64,000 bases of DNA from an uncultured Lachnospiraceae bacterium (GCA_910588965.1 CAJUSO010000001.1:1-64000), one strand, 5' to 3'. Positions 43,063-52,441 are shown, counted from the stretch's first letter. The notes: a model not told the origin generated them from the letters alone. Program-made: numbers and translations.

Positions 43063-43638
43063 CTATCTTAGGTTTGCCCGGATAAGCTGAGATCGGATTT
43101 TTGGCCCGATCAGCATGGCCAGGATCATTTTTACCAAATCCCCAGGGATAAAAGGGATTACCCCTGCAAAAAGTGCGGCCTTCCAGTCCATACTTGCCTG
43201 GTAGGCCAGCCAGGCCGTCCCCAGCCCGTAGCAGATTATGGTTCCTGCAGCCATCCCAGCCAGGCAGATAAGAGGCTTGGCAATAAATTTATCAATGACA
43301 AGCCCAGCAAAGAGAGCCATGGGGATAAAGCCGATCAGATACCCTCCGGTAGGCCCGAACAGTTTTTCCGGGCCGCTGGTGAAGCCAGAGAAAACAGGGA
43401 CGCCAATCAGCCCTATCAGCAGGTAGACCAAATAGCTGAGGGTGCCGTCCTTAGCGCCAAGTATGTAAAGGGCAAAGTAGATGGCAAGGTTTGTCAGGGA
43501 AATGGGCACGGGCCCAATTGGGATGGAAAAAGGCGCTAGGATAGCGGTGGCGGCAGCCATAATGCCAATGGCCGCAATCTGGCGGACAGAAAGCTTCTGG
43601 GAAACGGTTGCCTTGGGGTTTGTGCTTGGTCCATTCAT
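43063..43638 (-). CDS. bioY: biotin transporter substrate-binding component BioY
   Basis: The S-component of a biotin ECF transporter, in the membrane. The 191-residue protein has about six hydrophobic segments and the family motifs GPVPISLTNLAIYFA, GPTGGYLIGFIPMA and GVIPFIPGDLVKMILA. Three ATG codons are adjacent. AGGAGA sits 7 nt before the third (43638), which is chosen. A BirA-type operator lies 74 nt upstream. The shared energy-coupling module (EcfAT) is not in the window. Confidence 0.93.
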   Translation of the reverse strand: MNGPSTNPKATVSQKLSVRQIAAIGIMAAATAILAPFSIPIGPVPISLTNLAIYFALYILGAKDGTLSYLVYLLIGLIGVPVFSGFTSGPEKLFGPTGGYLIGFIPMALFAGLVIDKFIAKPLICLAGMAAGTIICYGLGTAWLAYQASMDWKAALFAGVIPFIPGDLVKMILAMLIGPKIRSQLIRANLR

Positions 43639-43711
43639 CATCATTCATTCTCCTGTCATTATTATTTGTGCAGTTTCCGTTCTGCTTATCATTATAAGAA
43701 AAACGCGGCTA

Positions 43712-43744
43712 ATTGTCAACTTAATAATATAAAAAGTTTACAAT
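43712..43744. promoter_or_regulatory. BirA (biotin repressor) operator candidate
   Basis: ATTGTCAAC, a 15-nt AT-rich spacer and GTTTACAAT form 9-nt inverted arms with one mismatch, the arrangement of Firmicute BirA operators (TTGTTAAC-N15/16-GTTAACAA). It sits before bioY, an expected target. Confidence 0.75.
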
Positions 43745-44050
43745 AGAATGGTGCACGTGCACAAAACCAGGAAAGAAGATTTTTATGAAAAAAATGACAG
43801 ATTGTCCTGGCATCTGAAGCAGAGTGCAGCTTTCTGTGATGTAAATTTAATCCTCCGTTGCTTGCAGCAGTGATTTCTCTGGCCATCAGGCAGGGTATAA
43901 AAAACCCAGGAAAACAAAATACCTTGGCATCTATGGCAGGGGAAGGGAAAAGAGGCGGGAAAAGGGATGCATCCCTATTCTAAAATCATCATGGTAAAGA
44001 TAAAATAAAATTGCGTCCATTAGAAAGGGCAAGGCCGTATAGGGATATAT
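43745..44050. other. spacer without genes
   Basis: A 12-bp perfect palindrome GTGCACGTGCAC lies at about 43752. Otherwise purine-rich, with no coding or RNA signal that I can support. Confidence 0.4.
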
Positions 44051-44092
44051 AAAAACGGGCTGCCAGCCAGCTGAAAGCTCACGCGGCAGCCC
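44051..44092 (-). terminator. terminator after the small protein gene
   Basis: On the minus strand GGGCTGCC, a 20-nt loop and GGCAGCCC, followed by GTTTTTATAT. It lies 15 nt after the stop of the 78-residue protein gene. Confidence 0.8.
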
Positions 44093-44106
44093 AGGGCCCC
44101 TATGGG

Positions 44107-44343
44107 TTAGGGGATGATATCCCGCATCTGCGCTAACAGTTCCAAATCCTCCTGCGTGATTTTCAAATTAGAGCAGTACGCTTTTCCTTCTGGCGTGGTA
44201 ACTGTCATTTCCACCACTGTCCCTTCCCTTATGCCTTCTGAAGTAACGGCTTTTAGGAATTTCGGGAATTTGGGGTGGTTTGCCGTAAATTTCTGCCAGG
44301 CTCCCAGAATCTGGAAAATCTGTGCCGGGTTAATATTTGCCAT
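44107..44343 (-). CDS. small conserved-looking protein of unknown function
   Basis: The 78-residue protein begins MANINPAQIFQILGAWQKFT and has NHPKFPKFLKAV and GTVVEMTVTTPEGKAYCSNL. It has no signal peptide or membrane segment. AAAGGATGG lies upstream of the ATG and a good terminator follows, so it is expressed alone. I do not recognise a family. Confidence 0.7.
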   Translation of the reverse strand: MANINPAQIFQILGAWQKFTANHPKFPKFLKAVTSEGIREGTVVEMTVTTPEGKAYCSNLKITQEDLELLAQMRDIIP

Positions 44344-44528
44344 ATCGTTCCATCCTTTCTTTCCTCCTATCGGCGGGGTAGTTAATCAGCTGTATAGCAC
44401 ATTGTACAATGATTCCTAAAATTCTGCAACGAAAAACTTGTTTTTCCTCCCATATAAGTATAAAATAAACCTAAGTGCAGATGTTGCCATCATGCACAAA
44501 TTAAAGAGAGAAAGGCAGGAGGTATTTT

Positions 44529-45572
44529 ATGGAAACAGTATCATTCGGCACAACACAAAAGGGGGACAGGGCAACTTTGTATGTGCTCGAGAACAAGAAC
44601 CATGCAGTTATCAAGGTGACAGACCATGGCGCAACATTAGTATCCGTATTGGTCCCAGATAAGGACGGCAGCCTAAAAGATGTCGTGCTGGGCTATGACG
44701 ATGCAGGGGAATATGAGAAGCATACTTATTATTTTGGCGCTACAATCGGCAGGAACGGGAACCGCATTGATAACAGCCAAATGATGATTGACGGGAAATT
44801 ATGTAAAGTCCCGGCCAATGAGAATGAAAACAACCTCCACAGCGGGCCGAACGGCTTTGACCGTGTGATGTGGGAGGTAAAGGGGCATACAGGCAACAGC
44901 ATCACCTTTTTCCATTTAAGCACGGAGGAAGAGCAGGGGTTCCCCGGAAACCTGAAGGTGGAGGTTACATATACGTTAACAGACGATAATGCCGTCGAAA
45001 TCAGCTACCGCGGGGAGGCAGATAAGGCAACGGTAATGAATTTCACCAACCATTCCTATTTCAACCTGGGCGGGCATGAAAGCGGTTCCGTAGAGAACCA
45101 GAAGCTGCAGATTCTGGCAGAAAGCTATAACCCAGTCCGGGATCCCAAGTCCATCCCGACAGGGGAGATTGCGCCTGTAGCGGGTACTCCTATGGATTTC
45201 AGGGAAATGAAGCCCATTGGGCAGGACATAGAAGCAGATTTTGAACAGTTAAAATTCACAGGCGGATACGACCATAACTTCGTGCTTAGCGACAAGGCTG
45301 GGGAAATGAAGGTTATGGCAAATGCATACTGTGAGGAGACGGGGATTGCAATGGAGGCTTCTACAGACTGCTGCGGCGTGCAGTTCTATGCCGGGAACTT
45401 CATCCAAGACCCCATTGGAAAGGATGGGGCAACCTACGGCAAGCGCTGCGGGTTCTGCCTGGAATCCCAGTTCTACCCGGATGCTGTGAACCAGCCGGGC
45501 TTCCCCTCCCCTGTCGTAGAGGCTGGGAAGGTGTTCACCACAAAGACGGTATACCGTTTCTATACAAAATAA
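44529..45572 (+). CDS. galM: aldose 1-epimerase (mutarotase)
   Basis: Interconverts the alpha and beta anomers of galactose, glucose or similar sugars. The 347-residue protein has GATIGRNGNRI, the LHSGPNGFDRVMWEV segment with the substrate histidine, FTNHSYFNLGGH with the catalytic histidine, and the C-terminal glutamate region FCLESQFYPDAVNQPGFPSP. GCAGGAGG precedes the ATG. It is a single gene that could support the galactose or arabinose released by the nearby glycosidases. Confidence 0.95.
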   Translation: METVSFGTTQKGDRATLYVLENKNHAVIKVTDHGATLVSVLVPDKDGSLKDVVLGYDDAGEYEKHTYYFGATIGRNGNRIDNSQMMIDGKLCKVPANENENNLHSGPNGFDRVMWEVKGHTGNSITFFHLSTEEEQGFPGNLKVEVTYTLTDDNAVEISYRGEADKATVMNFTNHSYFNLGGHESGSVENQKLQILAESYNPVRDPKSIPTGEIAPVAGTPMDFREMKPIGQDIEADFEQLKFTGGYDHNFVLSDKAGEMKVMANAYCEETGIAMEASTDCCGVQFYAGNFIQDPIGKDGATYGKRCGFCLESQFYPDAVNQPGFPSPVVEAGKVFTTKTVYRFYTK

Positions 45573-45582
45573 AGCATCCAGT

Positions 45583-45615
45583 CAGGGCTGCCGCATGTAT
45601 TTGCCGGCAGCCCTG
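45583..45615. terminator. convergent-gene hairpin between galM and gtrA-like gene
   Basis: An 11-bp perfect stem (CAGGGCTGCCG / CGGCAGCCCTG) around 11 nt, located between two convergent genes. It could serve both directions. T tracts are short. Confidence 0.6.
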
Positions 45616-45625
45616 TCTGGTAAGC

Positions 45626-46060
45626 TTATGGATCCTGTTTATGGAACACCAGGAATTTACTTAAAAAATAGTTGGACACAATGATTAAAACGCTAACCAC
45701 AATCTTTGGGAGGAAACCTTCAATCCCCCATATCTCCTGATCCATCCCAACCTGATACAAAAGCACAGGCAAAAAAATTTCCGCCAGCCCGGTAAGCCCC
45801 CGTGTGCCCAAAAATAACGCAAGTTCCTTTAGGATGGCGCAGGCCCCAGATTCCCTGCTCTGGAAGACAATCACTTTATTTACGGCATAGGCAAACAGGA
45901 CTGCCGCCAGCCAGGCCAGGGCATTGCACAAGGTCAGCTTCCCAGGCCATATGGTTATGGTAAGGGCATAAACCATCCAGTTGACAAAGGTTGTCACCGC
46001 ACCAAAGAACAGGTAACTGACGGCTTCCCGGTATTTGCGGTACAATTCGGTAGGATTCAT
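45626..46060 (-). CDS. GtrA-family membrane protein
   Basis: The 144-residue protein has four hydrophobic segments and the GtrA pattern SYLFFGAVTTFVNWMVY at the start and SNYFLSKFLVFHK at the end. GtrA proteins are thought to flip lipid-linked sugars for cell-surface polysaccharide modification. No glycosyltransferase partner is adjacent. TTTGGAGG lies upstream of the ATG. Confidence 0.9.
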   Translation of the reverse strand: MNPTELYRKYREAVSYLFFGAVTTFVNWMVYALTITIWPGKLTLCNALAWLAAVLFAYAVNKVIVFQSRESGACAILKELALFLGTRGLTGLAEIFLPVLLYQVGMDQEIWGIEGFLPKIVVSVLIIVSNYFLSKFLVFHKQDP

Positions 46061-46127
46061 AGGGTTCCTCCAAACAATATAAATCTGCTTTTGGCATGGC
46101 AGGGAAAGCCATCCTGGAAGGGGCGGG

Positions 46128-47471
46128 CTATTTGTTGCTCCTCCTCCAAATCTGCATTTTCTCTGCTTCTTTTATTAATTCATCCCTAAAATCCGGATGC
46201 GCTACGGAAATAATCTTCTCACATTTCTCCCAGGCAGACAGCCCCTTTAAGTTTACTTTGCCATACTCTGTCACCAGGTAATGGATGTTGGCGCGGGTGT
46301 CCGTTACGATGGAACCTGGGTGCAGCGTGGGAAGGATACGGGATTTCACTTCCCCGTCCCTTGTCTTAAAGGTGGAGGAGCAGCAGATAAAACTCTTCCC
46401 GCCGTTGGAAAGGTAAGCGCCTAATACGAAGTCAAGCTGCCCGCCGGCCCCGCTGATGTGCTTGATGCCAGAAGATTCCGAGCTGACCTGGCCAAATAAG
46501 TCAATGTCCACAGCATTATTGATAGACATAAAGTTATCCAGGGCTGAGATAGACCGGATGTCGTTGGTATAGCTTACCGGTGCGCTTAAGAGCTCTGGGT
46601 TGTCGTCGATATAATCGTATAACTTTTTCGTCCCGGCGCCGAAGGCATAAGCCTGGCGGAAACGGTCAATGGATTTTTTAGAGCCGTTAATCTTGCCTGC
46701 CTTAGCAATGTCCACAAAGGCGTCCACATACATTTCCGTATGTACGCCCAGGTCTTTTAAGTCAGACTCTGCGATTAAAGACCCTACGGCGTTGGGCATG
46801 CCGCCGATGCCAAGCTGTAGGCATGCGCCGTTGGGGATTTCTTCTACAATTAATTTTGCCACGGCTTTGTCCACTTCTGTGGCAGGGCCGCCAGCCCCCA
46901 GCTCGCCGATGGGCGGGTTCTCCCCCTCTACGATGAAGTCCACATCGGAGATATGCACGCCATTTTCAAAGCCGCCCAGGCAGCGCGGCATATTTTCGTT
47001 GACTTCTACAATGATTTTCTTGGAAGTCTCGCAGACTGCGGTTAAATGGGAAGCATTTGGGCCGAAATTAAAGAAGCCGTGGGCATCCATAGGGGAAACC
47101 TGGAACATCGCCACATCATCCGGATGCTCTGACTCCCGGTAGTAGCGCGGCAGTTCGGAATAGCGGATCGGTGCATAGAAGGAACAGCCCCGGCTAATTA
47201 ATTTACGCTCAATCCCGGACATGTGCCAGGAATTCCAGGTAAAATGCTCCCCGGCGTCTTCCCGCTGGAAGATGGCCAGGGGCTTTAATAAGATGCCGCC
47301 CCGCAGGTTAATGTCCTTTAATTCATCGGTGCGTTTGGCCAGAGCCTTGTCCAACACATCCGGCGTGCCGCAGCACCATCCATAGTCTACCCAGTCCCCG
47401 GATTTAATTACTTTTACAGCTTCCTCTGCAGATACTAGCTTCTGCTGATATTCTTGCTTGAAGTCCATATC
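46128..47471 (-). CDS. but: butyryl-CoA:acetate CoA-transferase
   Basis: Transfers CoA from butyryl-CoA to acetate, releasing butyrate and acetyl-CoA, the last step of butyrate formation in many gut Lachnospiraceae. The 447-residue protein resembles the Roseburia/Eubacterium rectale type along its whole length: DWVDYGWCCGTPD, HFTWNSWHMSGIERKLI, FQVSPMDAHGFFNFGP, GVHTEM with E245 as the expected glutamyl-CoA residue, and SGAGGQLDFVLGAYLS. A 4-hydroxybutyrate CoA-transferase is the main alternative; the near-identity I recall to But proteins favours butyrate. The ATG at 47471 follows AGGAGG at 9 nt. A MarR gene lies 72 nt upstream. Confidence 0.92.
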   Translation of the reverse strand, partial: DMDFKQEYQQKLVSAEEAVKVIKSGDWVDYGWCCGTPDVLDKALAKRTDELKDINLRGGILLKPLAIFQREDAGEHFTWNSWHMSGIERKLISRGCSFYAPIRYSELPRYYRESEHPDDVAMFQVSPMDAHGFFNFGPNASHLTAVCETSKKIIVEVNENMPRCLGGFENGVHISDVDFIVEGENPPIGELGAGGPATEVDKAVAKLIVEEIPNGACLQLGIGGMPNAVGSLIAESDLKDLGVHTEMYVDAFVDIAKAGKINGSKKSIDRFRQAYAFGAGTKKLYDYIDDNPELLSAPVSYTNDIRSISALDNFMSINNAVDIDLFGQVSSESSGIKHISGAGGQLDFVLGAYLSNGGKSFICCSSTFKTRDGEVKSRILPTLHPGSIVTDTRANIHYLVTEYGKVNLKGLSAWEKCEKIISVAHPDFRDELIKEAEKMQIWRRSNK

Positions 47472-47543
47472 AAAATACCTCCTGAAATAATTTATATTAC
47501 CTATAGTAGCATTTTCTGAAGGAAGAATCAATATATGTTTCCT

Positions 47544-47990
47544 TTACCCGTCCTTCCCATAATCCATAAAAAAATGTTTCAGGTTCTGCAGGGCGCGGAT
47601 CAATACTTCTGTCTGTGCCTCGTCCATCCCTTCTAATGTGGCCTGGATCATTTTCTCATGGAACTGCTCATGGTGGCTGTAGGCTTTTTTCCCCTTTCTG
47701 GACAGGGAAATTAAGACGACCCGGCGGTCCTCTTCACTCCGCGCCCGGTTCACATACCCCTTTTTTACCAGGCTGTTGATAGCAATGGTCAAGGTGCCCA
47801 CGGTAACCGATAATAATTTGGCTACTGTGGACATGCTCTTTGAGCCGCTTTTCCCGATTGCCTCAATAATATGCATGTCATTGTTGGAAATATCCTTAAA
47901 ATCTTCTGTGATGATCGCTTTTTCTTCTATCTGCATAATATCATTAAAGAGCTTTACTAGTATTTCATTGAGGGTTGCATAATTGTCCAC
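47544..47990 (-). CDS. MarR-family regulator upstream of but
   Basis: The 148-residue winged-helix protein has SVTVGTLTIAINSLVKKGYV (recognition helix) and RSEEDRRVVLISLSRKGKK (wing, DRR motif). It starts with GTG at 47990, because AGGAGG lies 8 nt upstream; a GTG 9 nt earlier is part of that ribosome site. It resembles FabT-type regulators of fatty-acid genes. Its position before but suggests control of butyryl-CoA or fatty-acid metabolism, which is inference. Confidence 0.85.
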   Translation of the reverse strand: MDNYATLNEILVKLFNDIMQIEEKAIITEDFKDISNNDMHIIEAIGKSGSKSMSTVAKLLSVTVGTLTIAINSLVKKGYVNRARSEEDRRVVLISLSRKGKKAYSHHEQFHEKMIQATLEGMDEAQTEVLIRALQNLKHFFMDYGKDG

Positions 47991-48064
47991 AAAGAGCACC
48001 TCCTGTCAGTACATGCTTGCTTTTACTGCCCATTACGGGATAAGCGCCTGGGGCGGGCCGGCTG

Positions 48065-48763
48065 TTATTTGCCAGGGATTAAGCGGGCAATCCTGCCGGC
48101 AAACTCATTGAAGTTCTGGGTCTGTAAAATCACTTTCCCAGGCCCTGTAAGCTTTGTCAGGAACAAGCCCTCCCCGGCAAAGAATATATTCTTAAGCCCT
48201 TTTACAGTCTCAATCTCATATTTTACGGATTTCTCAAAGGCAACTACATTGCCGGTGTCCACTTTGATGACCTCGCCTGGAGCCAGGTCTTTCTCCACTT
48301 TATTCCCATCTATTTCCAGGAAAACCATGCCTTTGCCGGAAATATCCTGGAGGATGAAGCCTTCCCCGCCGAACAGCCCTGCGGATAACTTCTTGGTCAG
48401 GGCGACGCTGAGCGTTACGCTTTCTTCCGCGCAGAGGAAAGCGCCTTTCTGGCAAATCAGCCCGCCGGACGCCCCAATGCCGTCCAAGCCCCCAATATTC
48501 ACAGGAAGGATCTCGCCGGCAACCGTGGATGCAAAGGCAATCACAGCGCCTGGGCGTTCTGCGCGGTAAGTGGCCATGAAAAAGGACTCCCCGGAAAACA
48601 TCCGGCCAAGGCTTTTCCCAAACCCGCCTTTCATATTAGAATCCATAGAAATCCCTTCAGACATCCAGGCCATCCCCCCGGATTGGGTATACATGGTTTC
48701 GCCTGGCGCGTCAAATATGATTTCCACGGCGGGCATAGTGTCCCCTAAAACACGGTATCTCAT
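48065..48763 (-). CDS. AIM24 family protein (TIGR00266)
   Basis: The 232-residue protein consists of repeated beta-strand segments with ESFFMATYRAERPGAVIAFA, GGLICQKGAFLCAEESVTLS and GEGFILQDISGKG. These are typical of the AIM24/TIGR00266 family found from bacteria to mitochondria, without a settled molecular function. AAAGGAG precedes the ATG. It lies 74 nt upstream of the MarR gene, on the same strand. Confidence 0.88.
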   Translation of the reverse strand: MRYRVLGDTMPAVEIIFDAPGETMYTQSGGMAWMSEGISMDSNMKGGFGKSLGRMFSGESFFMATYRAERPGAVIAFASTVAGEILPVNIGGLDGIGASGGLICQKGAFLCAEESVTLSVALTKKLSAGLFGGEGFILQDISGKGMVFLEIDGNKVEKDLAPGEVIKVDTGNVVAFEKSVKYEIETVKGLKNIFFAGEGLFLTKLTGPGKVILQTQNFNEFAGRIARLIPGK

Positions 48764-49091
48764 AAAAAATACACTCCTTTATCTTAAATAATGGCAATAC
48801 CTTTTGGGGCCTTTGCTGGCAATGGGACCTGCCGGCGCCCCAAGATAGGTATGAAGCCTGCTGTCTGTTATTATAATATATTTTGCCCATTTCTACCATA
48901 CTTGAAGCAAAAAGTTTTGGCAAAAATGAAAGCCTGGCTTTGGGAAGGCTGGGAAAGGGAGGGGGATTTGGGCGGCAGAATATATTACAGAAATTTTTAA
49001 ATAATTATCTGGTATTTTCCCAGGTTTTCTGTTAGAATATAAGATAACTATGCAGCATACGCCAGTATGTGATGGAAAAGGAGTGTTGATT
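48764..49091. other. divergent spacer between AIM24 and S1-domain genes
   Basis: A TAGAAT -10-like box at about 49034 with a poor -35 17 nt before it may drive the S1-domain gene. Nothing else is seen in the 328 nt. Confidence 0.35.
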
Positions 49092-49994
49092 ATGGCAGAG
49101 ACAATGGAAGATTACAAGGATGAGCTGGAAAATTCTTTCCGGGAGATTAAGGAAGGCGATATTATTACGGGAACCGTCATCGGCGTGAGTGAAGAGGAAG
49201 TGGCATTGGACTTGAAATACTATACCCAGGGGATTGTCAAGGCAGGGGACTGGAGCAATGACCCGGATTTCCATGTAATGGAAGACGTGCATCTTGGGGA
49301 CGTGGTGAAAGCCACGGTGAAGAAGACAGACGATGGGAACGGCAATATCCTCTTATCCAAGAAAGAAGCCAACGACGTGCTTGTCTGGGAGAAGCTGGAA
49401 GAGTATTTAGAGGAAAAGACAGAGCTTACCGTGAAAATCGCAGGCCTCGTGCCCAGCGGCGTGGTTGCGTACCTGGAAGGCATCCGGGGCTTTATCCCGG
49501 CGTCCCAGCTGGCGCTTTCTTATGTAGAGGTGACGGACGAATGGCTGGGCAAGGAACTGGCAGTGCGGGTCATTACGGTTGATGAGTCTAAGAAGAAGCT
49601 GGTGCTTTCTGCAAAAGTAATTTTAAAGGAACGCCAGCAGGAAGAATATAACCGCAGGATTGCCATGATGGCGCCAGGGACTGTCATGGAAGGCACGGTA
49701 GAGTCCTTAATGCCTTACGGCGCATTTGTGGATTTGGGCGATGGGATCAGCGGCTTGGTCCATATTTCACAGATTTCCCACAGGCGGATTGGGAAGCCCT
49801 CCGAGGTACTGAGCCAGGGGCAGAAGGTAAAAGTAAAAGTACTGAACACGAACGACAACAAGGTGAGCCTCAGCATGAAGGCGCTGGAAGAGGACATGGT
49901 GGACGTAGACAGGCCGAGGGAAGTGGAAGAGTATGTATCCCATGAGAATGCTTCCACCCGTTTAGGGGATTTGCTGTCTAAGATAAAATTATAA
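49092..49994 (+). CDS. S1 RNA-binding domain protein (ribosomal protein S1-like)
   Basis: The 300-residue protein has three S1 domains: about 21-92 (EGDIITGTVIGVSEEEVALD), about 110-172 (VPSGVVAYLEGIRGFIPASQ) and about 195-262 (GTVMEGTVESLMPYGAFVDL followed by GLVHISQIS). This short form is common in Clostridia in place of the six-domain S1 and may bind mRNA at the ribosome. The ATG at 49092 follows AAAAGGAG. It is a single gene. Confidence 0.9.
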   Translation: MAETMEDYKDELENSFREIKEGDIITGTVIGVSEEEVALDLKYYTQGIVKAGDWSNDPDFHVMEDVHLGDVVKATVKKTDDGNGNILLSKKEANDVLVWEKLEEYLEEKTELTVKIAGLVPSGVVAYLEGIRGFIPASQLALSYVEVTDEWLGKELAVRVITVDESKKKLVLSAKVILKERQQEEYNRRIAMMAPGTVMEGTVESLMPYGAFVDLGDGISGLVHISQISHRRIGKPSEVLSQGQKVKVKVLNTNDNKVSLSMKALEEDMVDVDRPREVEEYVSHENASTRLGDLLSKIKL

Positions 49995-50112
49995 GGAAGC
50001 CAGGCAAAGCGGGGCGGCGCCAGCAGGCGGGGATATCCCCTGCAGCATGCTGCGCCTGTTCCTGCTGCAGGCGGCAGAGTTAGGAAAGAATTTGAGAAAG
50101 GAGCCTACATAG

Positions 50113-50901
50113 ATGAGAGTGAATGCGATACAGGGCACGGACGCCTCTGGCGCCCAGGTAAATACGCAGGCAGTGGGCGCAGGGGAAGACTTTTCCTCTT
50201 ATTTGCCGGCAACCGCTTCCCTGGATCAGATTTTTGAAGAGGCATCTAGGACTTATAATGTCCCCAAGGAATTAATCAAAGCGATAGCCAAGGCAGAATC
50301 CGATTTCAACCCCAACGCTACTTCAAGGGCCGGCGCCCAAGGGGTTATGCAGCTGATGCCGGGGACTGCCAAGGAGCTTGGCGTAACAGATGCCTATGAC
50401 CCATACCAGAATATTATGGGCGGCACCAAATACATTAGCCAGATGCTGGCAAAATATGATGGCAACATAACGTTAGCCCTTGCCGCTTATAACGCGGGCA
50501 GCAACAATGTGGCCAAGTATGGCGGTGTCCCGCCCTTTAAAGAGACGCAGAATTATGTGGTAAAGGTCACCCAATATATGAATGAGGGCGTAAATGCCCC
50601 AGATGCATCCTATACGGTCAATGCCAGCGCAGGGGCATCCAGCGCCCAGGATACGGCGGATGCAGGCTACAATACGATGGCAGCGTCTGTGGAAGAGGCA
50701 GAGGACAATTATTACCATGATATTTTGGAGCAGCTTTTCTCTTATGAGGATTACCTGCGTTTTATAGAACTGTACACGAAGATGCAGGAAGCCCAGGCAG
50801 AGAAGGAAGAAGACGAAAAAGAGCAGAAATCGGATTCTTATTATGCATACCAAGGGTTTAAGTATAATCCGATATCCCTAAACCTGACAGGTGGGATTTA
50901 A
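50113..50901 (+). CDS. SLT-type lytic transglycosylase without a signal peptide
   Basis: The 262-residue protein has a lysozyme-like SLT domain (about 35-155): the catalytic glutamate E62 in IAKAESDFNPNATS, then GAQGVMQLMPGTAKELGV, GTKYISQMLAKYDGNITLAL and AAYNAGSNNVAKYGGVPPF. It would cut peptidoglycan glycan strands. The N-terminus (MRVNAIQGTDASGAQVNTQA) is polar and has no export signal. The acidic C-terminal third is of unknown role. GAAAGGAGCC precedes the ATG. Export by a non-Sec route is possible but unproven. Confidence 0.9.
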   Translation: MRVNAIQGTDASGAQVNTQAVGAGEDFSSYLPATASLDQIFEEASRTYNVPKELIKAIAKAESDFNPNATSRAGAQGVMQLMPGTAKELGVTDAYDPYQNIMGGTKYISQMLAKYDGNITLALAAYNAGSNNVAKYGGVPPFKETQNYVVKVTQYMNEGVNAPDASYTVNASAGASSAQDTADAGYNTMAASVEEAEDNYYHDILEQLFSYEDYLRFIELYTKMQEAQAEKEEDEKEQKSDSYYAYQGFKYNPISLNLTGGI

Positions 50902-51159
50902 GGGGCGGCGGAAGAAGGGGCGTACAATAGGGGGATAATCTGGCGGCTGGATACGGGGAGGATTTGCAGATGCATGTCCTTTTGTATCTGGCCGCTAGCG
51001 TATTTTTGCGGGCGTTGGAAGGGGAGAAGGGGATTATTGCAGGCAGCCTCCCAGCGAATAGCCGCAGGGAGAGGTGGGGTGGATTGCTTGCTTGCATCTG
51101 CCCATACAGAATGTGTGGTGTGGATACAAAAGAATTCGTTTAATGGAAAACTTGAGATG

Positions 51160-51198
51160 ACCTTTCAGTTGTTCGGAATTTCCGAACAACTGAAAGGT
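51160..51198. repeat. long perfect inverted repeat upstream of DUF1016 pseudogene
   Basis: 18-bp arms ACCTTTCAGTTGTTCGGA and their complement around ATT. The core GTTCGGAATTTCCGAAC resembles the palindrome at 52442-52468. ATTTAG follows, not a clear T tract. Confidence 0.75.
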
Positions 51199-51303
51199 AT
51201 TTAGAATACTTAACCGAAAAAGATATATAATTTCAGTACATAATTTTTGATTAAATTTGTCATATAGTCTAAACTAGTAAAAAAATTAGTTGGAGGTGCC
51301 AGG

Positions 51304-52419
51304 GTGAAGAATGAAAAAATGATAGATAATAAAGAATTTCAGACTTTATATGATAAATCAAAAAGGTTGATTGATAGTGCTAGAAACAACATGGGACAAA
51401 TGGCAAATGCAATTACAGTACTGACAAGTTTTTTACTAGGAAGGTATATTGTTGAACAGGAGCAACAAGGTGCTGATAGGGCGAAATATGGAGCTAAAAT
51501 AGTAGATTTTTCTATCAGCATATCTGACAGAAGAATATGGCAGAGGTTTTTCAAGAAGTAATGTGGCTGGGATGCGGCAGTTTTATGTGGCATATAAAGA
51601 TAGGGAAGATGTAATTGTCCAGTTGGGAATTGGACAATCCGGACAGGCTTTTGGAATTATCCAATCGGAATTGGACAATTGGAACTGGCATATAACAAGA
51701 TACCTTTTAAACTCAGTTGGACTCATTATCAGGTGCTTATGCGCATAAAAGACAGGGACGAAAGAGATTTTTATGAGAACGAGGCAATACGCTCGAATTG
51801 GAATGTAAATACTTTAAAAAGACAATTTCATTCCAGCTTATATGAAAGGCTTGCATTAAGCAGGGATAAAAATGATGTAATGCGGCTGGCAAATGAAGGA
51901 GCTGTTCCACAAAAACCGCAAGATATTTTGCATACGCCATATGTATTGGAGTTTGCGGGATTAGAAGACAAGGTTTCGTATCATGAAAGCGATTTGGAAT
52001 CAGCAGTAATAGAAAAGATGCAAAAGTTTCTTTTAGAATTAGGTAAGGGTTTTCTATTTGAACAGCGTCAAAAAAGATTTACATTTCACGACAAAAATTT
52101 CTATGTGGATTTGGTTCTATATAACCGGCTATTGAGATGTTATGTTCTTATTGATTTTAAAATTGATGAACTTACGCATCAGGATTTAGGACAAATGCAG
52201 ATGTATGTGAATTATTTTGACCGTTATGAAAGGGTTGAGGATGAAAATCCAACGATTGGTATCTTACTTTGCAAGCAGAGTGATGAGGCTCTTGTGGATT
52301 TGACACTCCCAGAAAACGCCAACATTTATGCAAAAGAATATAAATTATATTTACCGGATAAAAGGTTGTTACAAAAAAAATTGAAAGAATGGTTAGATGA
52401 AGAACAGAGAAATCAATAA
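51304..52419 (+). pseudogene. DUF1016 (YhcG-type PDDEXK nuclease) gene with two frameshifts
   Basis: The gene starts with GTG at 51304 after GGAGG. The N-terminal helical domain reads in frame to the run of five T at 51507-51511. One extra T shifts it; the true continuation (LSAYLTEEYGRGFSRSNVAG, then MRQFYVAYKDRED) is in another frame. Near 51610-51700 the frame returns to the first one, giving PFKLSWTHYQVLMRIKDRDE and the C-terminal nuclease domain. That domain has YVDLVLYNRLLRCYVLIDFK and THQDLGQMQMYVNYFDRYER, a PDDEXK core. YhcG/DUF1016 proteins occur with restriction and defence genes. The second shift lies in repeats of GGAATTGGACAAT. Both shifts together restore frame. Confidence 0.8.
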
Positions 52420-52441
52420 TGTGTGAGAATAGGTGGAATAC

